Assembly (NCBI GenBank): GCA_905182985.1
Contig: CAJJDN010000067.1
Location: forward strand, 87,997 to 151,996
DNA length: 64,000 bases
Reading direction: 5' to 3'
Source of the DNA: Paramecium sonneborni
Taxonomy: Eukaryota; Ciliophora; Oligohymenophorea; Peniculida; Parameciidae
The position numbers and the translations under genes are program-made. Of this stretch, positions 38,401 to 51,206 are shown one piece after another. Position 1 is the first letter of the stretch. Each line of letters opens with the position of its first letter. The notes below the pieces were generated by a model. It made no database searches. It was not told the DNA's origin and saw only the letters and a list, made by a program, of their open reading frames with translations.

Positions 38401-41400
38401 GCAGTTCATTATATTTGTAAGATAAATCGTATAATAAATTTGGGTAAAGGACATGGAATGCTTGTTGGTGAAGGAGGTGCTGGAAGACATTCACTTACAA
38501 AATTAGCAACCCATATTGCTGAATATAAATCTTGGCAGATTGAAGTTAGCAAGAATTATAGAATGAAAGAATTTAGAGAAGACATTAAAAAATGGTGTGA
38601 AGAAGCTGGATTTAAAGGAATTTCTGGAACTTTCATTTTTAGTGACAATCAAATTGCTAATGAAGGATTCATTGAAGACATCAATAATATTCTTACTGTT
38701 GGCGAAGTACCTAATCTATTCAGTTAAAAGGAAGATTATCCTTAGATTAAAGATAGAGTTAGAAAACACTACAGAGATGACAATAAATTAGATAAAGATG
38801 CTAAAATCTAAGAGGAAGATCTGATTGAGTATTTCTTCACAAGAATTCAAAATAACTTCCATCTTATGATCTTGATGAGTAAAACAGGAGAGAATCTAAG
38901 AAACTATTGTCGTATGTATCCAGGCTTAGTTAATAACACTACAATGATATGGTTTATGCCATGGCCAGAATAAGCTTTGGTCGAAGTGGCAAATAGATAT
39001 TTATTATAATTAAAGTTAGATGATGAATTAACTGCAAATATTGCTAAATTCTTCGGAACTGCTCATACTAAAGTACTTTCTTTAAGTAATAGAATGTTCC
39101 TAGAATTGAAAAGAATTTACTATGTTACACCAACAAACTATATTGAATTAGTTAAAGGATATAACGATTTGTTGGAAAAGAAATAAAATGAAATAGGAGG
39201 TGAAGTTAGAAAACTTACTTTGGGATTGTAAAAATTAGATGATGCAGCAGCAAACAGCGAAGAATTACAAAAACAATTATCAATTTATCAAATTGAATTG
39301 GGAAAGAAAAGTAAGGATTGTGAAGAATTGATGACTAAGATAGATGGTGAAACACGTGATGCAAATGAAAAATAAGTTGAAGTGGAAACAAGATCAACAT
39401 AAGTTGAAAAGGAAAAAGCAGAAGTAGAAACTCTAGCAGAAGAAGCTTAAAAAGATTTAGAGAAAGCAGAACCTGCATTAAGAGCAGCTGAATAAGGATT
39501 AGAATAGTTGGATAAGTAACAATTAGCAGAAGTTAGAGCTTATAGTAAACCTCCTAATGGTGTAGATAATGTGTTATAAGCAGTTATGATTATCATGGGT
39601 AAGGAGGCAACTTGGGCTAGTGCCAAAAAAGAAATGACAGCCCCAGATTTCTTACAATAATTAAAAAAAGTTGATAAGGATCATATTATGAATAAGACAT
39701 TAGTTAGAATAGAAAAAATCACTAGTGATCCTGAAATGCTTCCATCTAAAATTGATGCTATTTCTGTTGCATCAGGTACTTTATGGAGATGGGTTTTATC
39801 TTTGGAAATGTATGCAAAAGCTTTTAAAGATATTGAACCTAAAAGAGCAAAAGTTAAGTATTTGAGAGAGAAATTAAAGAAGAGTGAAGATGAATTCCAG
39901 TAATTGCAAGAGAGTTTCTAAATTTTGAAATAGAGTATTGAAAAATTAAAAACTGATTTATAAAGAGCCAAAGATGATATGGAAATGTATTCTAGGGAAA
40001 CTGTAGTTCTAGAAAATAAATTGGGGAGAGCTGAAAAGTTAATTTCTGGATTGGCAAGCACTAAAGAAGGTTGGGCTATTAGAAGAAAGGAATTATAAGG
40101 AAAATTAGAAGTCTTGGTTGGTGATGCTTTAATGACAGCTGCATTCTTAAGTTATGCTGGCCCATTCCCATCTGAATATAGACAACAATTTGTCACTGAA
40201 TAATTAATTGGATAAGTTAGATATTTGAAAATACCATATTCTAAAGATTGGAATTTCCCTGATTTTCTTGTTAAACCTGTTTAATTTTTATAATGGAGTT
40301 AATAAGGATTACCAGATGACCAATTTTCTAAAGAAAATGGTGTCTTAGTAACTTAAGGAAGAAGATGGCCATTGATGATTGATCCATAGGTTTAAGCAAA
40401 TAACTGGATCAAAAATATGGAAAGAGCTATAAATAAAAATAATCTTAAAGAATTAGATCCATAAAATGAAAAAATGATGAGTATCATTGAAAATGCTATT
40501 GCTGCTGGATAAATTGTAATCCTTGAAAATATGGGAGAAGAGCTAGATCCATCTTTGGAACCAGTTTTGAATAAGCAATTAAGAACTGTCAATAACAAAT
40601 TAATGATGTATATGGGAGAAAAAGAAATCTTGTACAATCCGAATTTCCGATTCTATATGACTACAAAATTAGCTAATCCAAAATATAAGGCTGAAACTCA
40701 GACAAGAGTTACTTTAGTAAATTTCACAGTAAAATAAAAGGGTCTTGAAGAATAATTGATTTCTGTTGTTATTTAAATAATGGAAGCTTAATTAGAAAAG
40801 AGTAAAAATGATTTGGTGAATAAAAAATCATAAAATGAGATTACTTTACGTAAATTAGATGATGATATTTTGAAGATGCTTTAAGAAATTAAAGGAAGTT
40901 TGATAGATGATGAAAATCTAATTGTTACTTTGGACAAATCAAAAGAAACTGAGGAAGAAGTTAAAAAGTAAATAGAAACTTCTGCTGTTTCAATGAAGAA
41001 AACTTTTGCAGCGAGAGAAAACTATCGTTCTTTAGCGAGAATAGCATCAAAATTATTCTTTGTTTTAAATGATTTTTCACTTATAGATCACATGTATTAA
41101 TTTGCCTTATCCAATTATATTGAATAATTTGGAGAGAATATTAACACATATTAAAGTAGAGGAGCATCAATAAATGATTCTTTATAAGAGAAATTGTCAG
41201 ATATAGCAGCAAGACATTCTGAAGAGATATTTAAGACTGCATGTAGAGGATTATTTGAGAAAGATAAACTATTGTTAGCAATATAGATGGCAGTAAACAT
41301 TACAAGTGAATTGAAGAGTTAGATTACAATAGATTTAGAAGAATACAATTTCTTTTTAAGAGGAGGAGATGTAAATGCAGATAGAAAGAATTAACCTCAT

Positions 41401-43682
41401 AATCCGATTTCAGATTGGGTGACTGAATAATAATGGCAGGCTATATGTGATTTGGATAAATTACCGAATTTCACTGGTATTATTAATGCTTTCACTCATA
41501 ATGGTAAAGAATGGAAAAAGTGGTATTTAAGTCCAACACCTGAATCAGATTCTTTACCAGGAGAATGGGATCAGAAATGTGATAGTCTTAAGAAGATGAT
41601 ATTACTTAAAATTATTAGACCTGATAGAGTATTATTGGCAGCATAAGCATTTGTTAATTCAACTTTGGGATAATTCTATACTTAACCTCCTGCAACAACA
41701 TATGATTCCATTTATAATGACACTACTAAAAATAAGCCAGTGATATTTATATTGTCACCAGGAGTTGATCCTTATCATTAATTAGAGTAATTTGCTAAGA
41801 TGAAGGATTGTAATCTTTTACCTGTTTCATTGGGTTAAGGTTAAGCTTAAAAAGCTATTGATAAATTATACGAGGGTAGTAAGGCAGGCTTATGGGTTTA
41901 TTTGGCAAATTGTCATTTGAGTTTAAGCTTCTTGAAAGAATTAGAGAAATGTATGGAAACTTTAAGATAATCTGATGCCACTAATGAGAAATTCAGATTA
42001 TGGTTAAGTTCAGCTCCTCATCCTAAATTCCCTATTAGCATTCTTTAAAAATGCTTAAAAGTGACTACTGAACCACCTAAAGGAGTTAAGGCAAATATGA
42101 ATAGATTGTACACAAATATGTCTTAATCTAAATTTGATCCATCAATTCTTTCATAATAGAAATTGAATAATTAATTACACTATATGAAATTAGTGTATTC
42201 ACTCTGTTGGTTCCATAGTTTAATAATTGAACGTAAGAGATTTAAATCTCTAGGATGGAATGTGATATACGATTTCAATGATTCAGATTGGGAAACAGCT
42301 GATAATATACTTTTAATGTATGTTGATCAAACATAACATGATAGTAAACATAATCAATAATAATAATAATAACTTGGATAATAATAATCAGACTAACCAG
42401 TTTAGAAGAGTCCTCCTTGGGATGCCATAAGATATTTGATTGCAGATGTAATCTATGGAGGTAGAGTGACAGATAAATATGATCAAAGATTACTTAAGGT
42501 TTATGCTAATAGTTTCTTTTAAGATAAAATTATATTTGAAGAGAAATATAAATTAGTAGAGAATTCTCAATATTATTATATACCAGAGGAATTCAAACCA
42601 AAAGAAAGTAAGAATGATAAAATTAGCAATCATGTTTTGTTTTATAGAAGCAAAGTAGAAGATTTTCCACCTGTAGAAAGAGCTGAAGTATTTGGATAAC
42701 ATATTAATGCTGAAATATCATCTTAGATAGCAGATACTAATGCTCTAATTGATTCAATCATATCCTTATCGCCTTAATCAGTAAAAGCAGGTGAAGAATC
42801 GATGGAAACTAAAGTTTAAAAATTGATTTAAGAAACATTGGGTAAAGTTCCAGAAGAAATTGATATGTAAGAAGCTATTGAGAAAGTAAGACCTGGTGAT
42901 TAAAATCCATTAAAAATAGTGTTGATGTAAGAAATATCAAGATATAATAAATTATTGAATACAGTTAGAACTTCATTAACTAATTTAGATAAAGGTTTAA
43001 GTGGTTTAGTATTAATTTCTGAGGATCTTGAAACAATTATGCACAGTTTGTTTGATAATAAGGTACCTTAATAATGGAAATTTTGTTATCACTCACTAAA
43101 ACCATTGTCAAGTTGGATTATTGATCTTGAGAAAAGAGTTCTCTAATTGAGAAATTGGATTAAATAATAACCAAGTGTATTTTGGATTTCTGGATTCTCA
43201 TTTCCAACTGGATTTACAACTGCTTTATTATAATAGAGTGCAAGAAAAGTAAATACTCCAATTGATTAATTTGGATGGGAATTTTCATTCTTACCACATG
43301 GATCTGAACCTTAAGCAGCTAAAGATGGAGCATATATACATGGTCTATTTCTTGAAGGAGCTAAATGGGATGAAAAGAATTATATTGTTGATGCTGAACC
43401 TATGAAATTACATGATTAAATGCCAATCGTTCTATTTAAACCTGTAAGTTAAGAAGGTAAAAGTAAATCAAAAAAAGGTATAATATTTTCATTTAATTTT
43501 TAGGTTAAAACTTTTATCTTTGTCCCACTTATTATTATTAAGTACGTTGTGGAGTTATGGAAAGACCTTCATATCAATTTGATGTTATGTTACCTTGTAA
43601 ACCTAATCCAGGTTAAGCTTCTAATGAAGAAGATTTCTGGATTAAAAGAGGTACTGCTTTACTTATGCAATTATCAGATTGA
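29469..43682 (+). CDS. Axonemal dynein heavy chain, complete
   Basis: A 4,721-residue motor with only two introns (29776-29797 and 43478-43503); exons sum exactly to 4,722 codons. After an acidic N-terminus come the tail and linker, then six AAA modules: AAA1 GPAGTGKTE (about residue 2001) with CFDEFNR, AAA2 GQSLAGKTT (2310), AAA3 GLTGTGKTV (2645), AAA4 GEGGAGRHS (2993). A coiled-coil stalk and the microtubule-binding head ([19 protein letters not shown]) span about 3230-3500. The C-terminus ends [15 protein letters not shown]. Only AAA1 is expected to be the main ATPase; the AAA4 Arg form is usual in axonemal dyneins. It drives ciliary beating. I cannot fix the arm type; inner-arm-like is my best guess. 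A short TAA-rich polyQ insert lies near residue 4290. Confidence 0.97.
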
Positions 43683-43690
43683 ATATAATT

Positions 43691-44257
43691 ATGCAATAAA
43701 TCAAAAATATTTATCAACTACCAACTTCTATCGATTAGAATTCTCGTTACTTTTTGAGACCTAAACGTTCCGCCTTACCTTCTATGTTAGAGCCTTATCA
43801 AGATATCAAATTAAACTACCAATTACCTAAATTGACTCATCAATATAGTTAATCATCTTCAGAAGAATCAACTTATAAAAAATAATCTGCCTCCAATCTA
43901 TAAAAGCTTTCATCTCATCGCTATTTAAGTAGATTTGTCAGATCAACCACTATTTAAGAACCTATCTTAAAAAAAAATTAAGAGATTATCTCTTCTTGTG
44001 ATTTAAAAATCAAAGAACATAAAAAATAATTAGCTAAAGTCTAAATCAAATTATAAACTAATTAAGCGTACTCTAATTATTTGCATTAAGAATTATCAAA
44101 TATTTCTAATTTGAACAATAACCAAAAACATGAAAATAGCATCAATTTTTATAATTATTAAGAACCAAAAGTTCAGCTTTCAAACTAATCCTAAATGCTT
44201 CATTTTAGATTAAAATTTAAGAGATTCAGAACCAATTAATCTCCATTAGATTAATGA
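43691..44257 (+). CDS. Unknown S/Q-rich protein
   Basis: A single exon of 189 codons (188 aa), ATG 43691 to TGA 44255-44257, starting only 8 bp after the dynein stop. It has RPKRSALPSMLEPYQDIKLN, a Ser-rich patch (QYSQSSSEESTYKKQSAS) and a coiled segment (CDLKIKEHKKQLAKVQIKL). No domain is recognised. A later in-frame Met near 43787 could be the real start and would give a more normal spacing. The 3' part from 43894 is repeated at 45281-45644 by the assembly duplication. Confidence 0.65.
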
Positions 44258-45279
44258 TTATTTTATTTTATGTTTTATCAATACTTTCTAATTAAGAATA
44301 ATCCTTCTCTTTCCCGTCTAAGTGGACTCAAAACAACAGAACGAACATGTGATGTACTATAAACCACTGCACATACAAATAAATCTAGCAAATATATTCA
44401 TGAAAAATTCAACACCGAATAATCAACTAATGAAGGCTATTTAATCAAAAGATCAAATGCTTTTTCTAAACAAAATAAATCCAAAATCAATATGCTTATA
44501 AACAACATTAAAAATACATTCAAAACAGAAATAGAAAAAGTTAAAGAGGAATGTAGGATTCGATAAACTAATCCATAAATATATATGTATTTTGTTTCAA
44601 TCTACTATTTTTAGTTAAGAAATGTTATAACGTAATAAAGATGACATCACAATGTTAATTGACAAATTAAGAAGGATTTTACTAAATAAATCTAAAAGAT
44701 CCTTTTGCATTGAAATTATTTAAGAAATCAATAACCAAATTTCTAAAATTCGGAATCTTGGTATTTAACTTAAACTATTACATAGATATTAAAATTATGG
44801 TTAGTTTAGCACTATCTAAAATTGCTAAATATTATAATCTACTTCATTATGCTATTTTGCTTGCTAAAAATGCTAAACGATTCTCTGACTCTGAATCTAT
44901 GCTTAAGTATAAAATTAAAGCTTATGAAATCTTATCTTAATGTTTTCTTAAATTAAGACTTAAATAAGCAAAAACTTATATAACCAAATATTTAATGTGT
45001 AGTTGGAAATTGGATAAACCTAATGAAGAATTAAAAGGGTATGATCAAATGGGAAAATATTATTTTTATGAAGGAAACATAGAAATGGCTTAGTTTTTTC
45101 ATAATAAAATGATAAATGGAGATACTTTAGTAATCATCCTATATATGTTAGAAACCTAATTCATCTTTAAAGAGATTAGCTGTTGCTAAATTTGAATAAG
45201 GTTCAGTAGGAAAAAGCAAAAAGGAGAAACAATCTGTAAACACTGAAGAAGCAAATTTTAATATATCTTCTGATGATGA
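43894..45279. repeat. Assembly-duplicated segment 2, copy 1
   Basis: A 1386-bp stretch repeated directly at 45281-46666 with one N between (offset 1387). It contains the 3' part of the preceding gene and the 5' part of the TPR-like gene. Confidence 0.92.
44270..45279 (+). CDS. TPR-like protein, truncated duplicate copy
   Basis: The first about two thirds of the gene at 45657-47210, with introns at 44587-44614, 44761-44785 and 45130-45151, cut off by the N. In the true genome it should be the 5' part of that single gene, starting 12 bp after the stop of the gene before it. Confidence 0.8.
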
Positions 45280-45280
45280 N
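45280..45280. other. Assembly gap (single N)
   Basis: Lone N at the junction between copies of the 1386-bp duplicated segment. Confidence 0.95.
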
Positions 45281-46666
45281 CAATCTATAAAAGCTTTCAT
45301 CTCATCGCTATTTAAGTAGATTTGTCAGATCAACCACTATTTAAGAACCTATCTTAAAAAAAAATTAAGAGATTATCTCTTCTTGTGATTTAAAAATCAA
45401 AGAACATAAAAAATAATTAGCTAAAGTCTAAATCAAATTATAAACTAATTAAGCGTACTCTAATTATTTGCATTAAGAATTATCAAATATTTCTAATTTG
45501 AACAATAACCAAAAACATGAAAATAGCATCAATTTTTATAATTATTAAGAACCAAAAGTTCAGCTTTCAAACTAATCCTAAATGCTTCATTTTAGATTAA
45601 AATTTAAGAGATTCAGAACCAATTAATCTCCATTAGATTAATGATTATTTTATTTTATGTTTTATCAATACTTTCTAATTAAGAATAATCCTTCTCTTTC
45701 CCGTCTAAGTGGACTCAAAACAACAGAACGAACATGTGATGTACTATAAACCACTGCACATACAAATAAATCTAGCAAATATATTCATGAAAAATTCAAC
45801 ACCGAATAATCAACTAATGAAGGCTATTTAATCAAAAGATCAAATGCTTTTTCTAAACAAAATAAATCCAAAATCAATATGCTTATAAACAACATTAAAA
45901 ATACATTCAAAACAGAAATAGAAAAAGTTAAAGAGGAATGTAGGATTCGATAAACTAATCCATAAATATATATGTATTTTGTTTCAATCTACTATTTTTA
46001 GTTAAGAAATGTTATAACGTAATAAAGATGACATCACAATGTTAATTGACAAATTAAGAAGGATTTTACTAAATAAATCTAAAAGATCCTTTTGCATTGA
46101 AATTATTTAAGAAATCAATAACCAAATTTCTAAAATTCGGAATCTTGGTATTTAACTTAAACTATTACATAGATATTAAAATTATGGTTAGTTTAGCACT
46201 ATCTAAAATTGCTAAATATTATAATCTACTTCATTATGCTATTTTGCTTGCTAAAAATGCTAAACGATTCTCTGACTCTGAATCTATGCTTAAGTATAAA
46301 ATTAAAGCTTATGAAATCTTATCTTAATGTTTTCTTAAATTAAGACTTAAATAAGCAAAAACTTATATAACCAAATATTTAATGTGTAGTTGGAAATTGG
46401 ATAAACCTAATGAAGAATTAAAAGGGTATGATCAAATGGGAAAATATTATTTTTATGAAGGAAACATAGAAATGGCTTAGTTTTTTCATAATAAAATGAT
46501 AAATGGAGATACTTTAGTAATCATCCTATATATGTTAGAAACCTAATTCATCTTTAAAGAGATTAGCTGTTGCTAAATTTGAATAAGGTTCAGTAGGAAA
46601 AAGCAAAAAGGAGAAACAATCTGTAAACACTGAAGAAGCAAATTTTAATATATCTTCTGATGATGA
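45281..46666. repeat. Assembly-duplicated segment 2, copy 2
   Basis: Second copy of 43894-45279. It begins inside the 188-aa gene (fragment 45281-45644) and runs into unique sequence at 46667, giving the complete TPR-like gene. Confidence 0.92.
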
Positions 46667-47210
46667 ACCATTTGAAGTTATCTTTGCATAAGACAAAGAT
46701 GAAAACTTATAAAAAGCAAAACATAATTTTGAACTTATGACAAATAATTAAAAGAAAAAACCTTCACTTTTACATTATTAAGTAAGAAAACAACCATTGT
46801 TTGATAAAACAAATTTAAAAAGAGCATATTTAGAATAAAAAAATGCGAATTCTTTTATTAGGTACAAATAATATAATCATAGAATTCCAAAACCTCAATA
46901 AACTTAATCCCTACTAACTGATAGAGGTACTTTGGATCTTAGTAAAATTAAGGGATTATCTCATGCTCATATTCAACTTGGAGAACTCAAGAATCCAGTT
47001 TTATTAAATCATTTAAGCCCAAATAGATGTTTAGTAAATTACTAACATATTGAATTAAATAAAGCCCCTTAATCATATAAAAATGCAGAAGAGATTGAAC
47101 CTTTATTTGATGTTGGTGATATCCAAAAAATGTCTAAAAATTTAAGCAAATTAATTGCAATATTGACAGGAGTTGAAGAATGGCTTCAAGCATCGGGCGA
47201 ATTATACTGA
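45657..47210 (+). CDS. TPR-like helical-repeat protein
   Basis: A 492-residue protein with introns at 45974-46001, 46148-46172 and 46517-46538; exons sum to exactly 493 codons. After a basic S/T/N-rich N-terminus come helical repeats: KIAKYYNLLHYAILLAKNAK, YKIKAYEILSQCFLKLRLKQ, then KGYDQMGKYYFYEGNIEMAQ, which fit a TPR-type pattern. The C-terminal half is basic with an acidic patch (EEANFNISSDDE) and ends EEWLQASGELY. It probably binds another protein; partner unknown. The short open frame at 46097-46327 is just one exon read past its intron. Confidence 0.82.
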
Positions 47211-47377
47211 TGAATCATATACTTATATAATTGTTACTTTTAATATTAAATTTGAAAATATTTGGATAAAAATTGTGTTGATCAATGAAAAACTAGCATA
47301 ACGATAAAAACAATTTACATTTTTGAAAAATGTCCAGAATAATAATATAAACTTTTAAAAAGTAGAATTATAATATT

Positions 47378-50300
47378 ATGTTTATTTATTATTTTTTAAC
47401 TATAACTCTAGCAGCATTTCCAAATGCAAATCTATCTATTGGTCCATTATTATAATCGGAAGCTGATGATCAAGATTTAGACTAAATTGTTTATGTAAAT
47501 GGAAAAGTACATGAAAATTTTAATTATGCATCATTTCCATCCTTATCTTGTTGTCCAAATAACGTAACCAAATTTAGAGTGATGAACCTAAATAAACAAG
47601 GGTCAAATATATAACGATTTAATCTTCCATTTTATATTGAGAATCTTGGTAAAGAACCTTTGTATATTAAATGGTTTAATATTACAGAAGAGCTTTCAGA
47701 TTAAGATATTTAAATATAAGTTAATTATCCAAAAGATTAACCAATTATATTTGGTTTTGATAATTATCTAGAGATAAATATTACTCATTTCTGCTGGAAA
47801 AACCTTGATAATGATAGATATTGGAGTATAAAACGAGGTATTTTACAATTTGAAGGATTTGATCCTGTGATTTTTAATTATTAATTTTTATGTGGAAAAG
47901 ATTACTACCCTGTAAGGTATTAATATTATTAAATTAGATTTGATTGGAGTAATATTATTCTGATATTTTTTGAAAGTGTTTTGATTTTGGTTTTATCAAT
48001 GTTTGGAAAGATTTATGTTTTTAAAGTTGTTTTCATAACAAAAAAACTAAAAAAAGAATTACCTTAAGAGAAATTGGAGAAAATTGCATAAGAATGTTCT
48101 CCATTTTAAGGTTTTTAATTATCTTGGCATTAAGCATTATTCTATATAATTCTTTTATTGGGAGCTTTGTTCATATCATTATAATTATAAGAAAAGGCTG
48201 AAAGACCTTTGTAAGTTTTAGTCTATATTCTTTGCATTATTTGTACTATCCACTTTATTGATGAATTGTTTTGTGCATTTCGAAAATAAGTTCCATTTTT
48301 TGTAAAACTGATATATTATATCAGATATTGTGATATTTTTTCTTTAATTTTGGGTATTGGATTGTTTTCTGTTTATTTAGGTACAGAATAAATTTGGATT
48401 GTAAATAAATTATTTAATTTAGTTAAGCAATTTAATATCTATTTGCATTCTTGGTTCACTTATTAAATTGTTGAAGATTACTTCTCTCAAAAATTGTTTG
48501 TTATTTTTCTTACCAATTATGGCTATGGATATATTTTGTTCAATTTATTTAGGAATGAATATCAGATATGAATGGGATAGTTTGGTTCTAAGATATTTTA
48601 ATACACCATTCTCTGCTTAAATTCCATATTTTAGATTTATTTACAAAAAGAAATGTGCATGGGTTTCGATATTTAATATTCTATTTCCAGGTTAAAATTT
48701 CATAAATAATAGGTTTCTTTCTTGGTTATGTTCATCGATTTGATATTTTAAAAAAAACATTAGNTATAACGATTTAATCTTCCATTTTATATTGAGAATC
48801 TTGGTAAAGAACCTTTGTATATTAAATGGTTTAATATTACAGAAGAGCTTTCAGATTAAGATATTTAAATATAAGTTAATTATCCAAAAGATTAACCAAT
48901 TATATTTGGTTTTGATAATTATCTAGAGATAAATATTACTCATTTCTGCTGGAAAAACCTTGATAATGATAGATATTGGAGTATAAAACGAGGTATTTTA
49001 CAATTTGAAGGATTTGATCCTGTGATTTTTAATTATTAATTTTTATGTGGAAAAGATTACTACCCTGTAAGGTATTAATATTATTAAATTAGATTTGATT
49101 GGAGTAATATTATTCTGATATTTTTTGAAAGTGTTTTGATTTTGGTTTTATCAATGTTTGGAAAGATTTATGTTTTTAAAGTTGTTTTCATAACAAAAAA
49201 ACTAAAAAAAGAATTACCTTAAGAGAAATTGGAGAAAATTGCATAAGAATGTTCTCCATTTTAAGGTTTTTAATTATCTTGGCATTAAGCATTATTCTAT
49301 ATAATTCTTTTATTGGGAGCTTTGTTCATATCATTATAATTATAAGAAAAGGCTGAAAGACCTTTGTAAGTTTTAGTCTATATTCTTTGCATTATTTGTA
49401 CTATCCACTTTATTGATGAATTGTTTTGTGCATTTCGAAAATAAGTTCCATTTTTTGTAAAACTGATATATTATATCAGATATTGTGATATTTTTTCTTT
49501 AATTTTGGGTATTGGATTGTTTTCTGTTTATTTAGGTACAGAATAAATTTGGATTGTAAATAAATTATTTAATTTAGTTAAGCAATTTAATATCTATTTG
49601 CATTCTTGGTTCACTTATTAAATTGTTGAAGATTACTTCTCTCAAAAATTGTTTGTTATTTTTCTTACCAATTATGGCTATGGATATATTTTGTTCAATT
49701 TATTTAGGAATGAATATCAGATATGAATGGGATAGTTTGGTTCTAAGATATTTTAATACACCATTCTCTGCTTAAATTCCATATTTTAGATTTATTTACA
49801 AAAAGAAATGTGCATGGGTTTCGATATTTAATATTCTATTTCCAGGTTAAAATTTCATAAATAATAGGTTTCTTTCTTGGTTATGTTCATCGATTTGATA
49901 TTTTAAAAAAAACATTAGTATATGAGATAGTAAGTTTTTTTGGTCTCTTAATTGGTTTGGTTCTCTGGGTTATTGTGTAATTCTTAATATCATTCCCTTT
50001 ACCAACGTAATTTATATTTACTTACTAATAGATCAATATTTACATAAGTTTTAATGGTTTCGACATGTACAATTATTGCTTTTACAAGAAATGAATTAAA
50101 TTTATTTTGGACAGGAAATTTTTATGATGAAATTTTACTTGATCCATTTAAAAATGAATTAGATAAAAAATCAATTAAACTAATTAGCTTTTTTAATTTA
50201 GGAGTGTCTTAAGATTTAAAAAAAATGTATGCATTAAATTCAGGGGTAGAAAAAACAGCTAATGTGTATGAACCATTTGAATTAGTTAAAGCAGATAAGG

Positions 50301-51145
50301 AAGGAGATTTAAAATTAGATTCTATCTTATTTGAAGGATTATAATCATATTAAGATAAATGTTTATCACCTAATCATTCATTTAGAAAGAAAGAATAAAA
50401 TGATATTAATAAATAATAAAACATGATTGAAAATTAAAAACAATAAGAAATTCAAACTGACTTTAAAGAAAATAAAGTTACTTCTACTGATGATTCTGTA
50501 ATTTAAAATAAATCAAACCTTCATGATTAAAAAATTCAGCATCTCATAAATGATTAAAATAAAATAGAATTTGATCTTAAAATAAACTAGTATAATTTGA
50601 ATGAGCAAGTTTAATAAAATATTCATAATAACAATTAAATCAATTAACAAGAAGATCCATATAAAATAATTCTTAAATAAAATTGTGAATTTAAATCTTC
50701 TGCTGATATTCAAAAATAACAATCTTTAGAAAAAGTTAAGATCACTTAAATTGAAAACAAAATAAAAGAAGAAATCATCATAGGTACTACAAAATTTGAA
50801 TCTAATAAGAAGGAATATAATAAATAATCAGTAAAAAACGAGATCTAAATAGAATTCACTGATTATTAAAAAATTTCATAATGTATTTAAAACTAAGATA
50901 GTAATCCATAAAATAAAGTTAATTAAGTTTAGGAAAAATAAAATCTATAATTAAATAAGCAAGCTTACAGTCCTTTAACTATATAAAAATATTAAGTTAA
51001 CCCTCAGAAAGTAAAAGAACCAGAAGTTGATCGTTTTAAATAAAAGTAATAACAAAGGTAATAGAATGATAATTTTAGAAGAAACTTAGAGCTTTTCCAG
51101 AACCAAGAAAAAGTAGGTAATTTTAAGACCCCTTTAAAAAAATGA
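47378..51145 (+). CDS. SPP/SPPL-family membrane protein, catalytic residues altered
   Basis: After removing the duplicated 1155 bases, introns at 48401-48422, 48691-48712 and 50007-50031 leave exactly 848 codons (847 aa). A signal peptide (MFIYYFLTITLAAFPNA) precedes a lumenal domain, then about nine membrane segments as in signal-peptide-peptidase-like proteins. The first motif reads MAMDIFCSIYLG (YD becomes MD). The GxGD position reads VSIFNILFPGFFLGYVHRFD, so GLGD is SIFN. The PAL motif reads LPTSIF, followed by AFTRNELNLFWTG as in the family. A roughly 300-residue charged Q/N/K-rich cytosolic tail follows. The second catalytic Asp is replaced by Asn, so it is probably not a protease. Confidence 0.8.
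47610..48763. repeat. Assembly-duplicated segment 3, copy 1
   Basis: A 1154-bp stretch repeated at 48765-49918 with a single N between (offset 1155). It is internal to the SPP-like gene. Confidence 0.92.
48764..48764. other. Assembly gap (single N)
   Basis: Lone N between the two copies of the 1154-bp segment inside the SPP-like gene. Confidence 0.95.
48765..49918. repeat. Assembly-duplicated segment 3, copy 2
   Basis: Second copy of 47610-48763, continuous with the 3' part of the SPP-like gene. Keeping either copy but not both yields one uninterrupted gene. Confidence 0.92.
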
Positions 51146-51206
51146 ACATATTTTGTTATATTAAAATAAACAGACTTTTTATTCTAAATATCATAATCTT
51201 AAGTTG

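Noticed and set aside
29541..43764. The many short ORFs on both strands inside the dynein gene
   Set aside because: They are fragments of the dynein frame cut at TAA/TAG, or antisense shadows; the dynein frame explains the whole region.
43960..43985. Frameshift in the A9 run of the 188-aa gene
   Set aside because: My first reading miscounted the run; by position the frame is continuous and the gene has exact codon length.
44710..46327. Two identical 76-codon ORFs (44710 and 46097) as a tandem gene duplication
   Set aside because: They are the same exon of the TPR-like gene seen twice across the N at 45280, read past an intron boundary.
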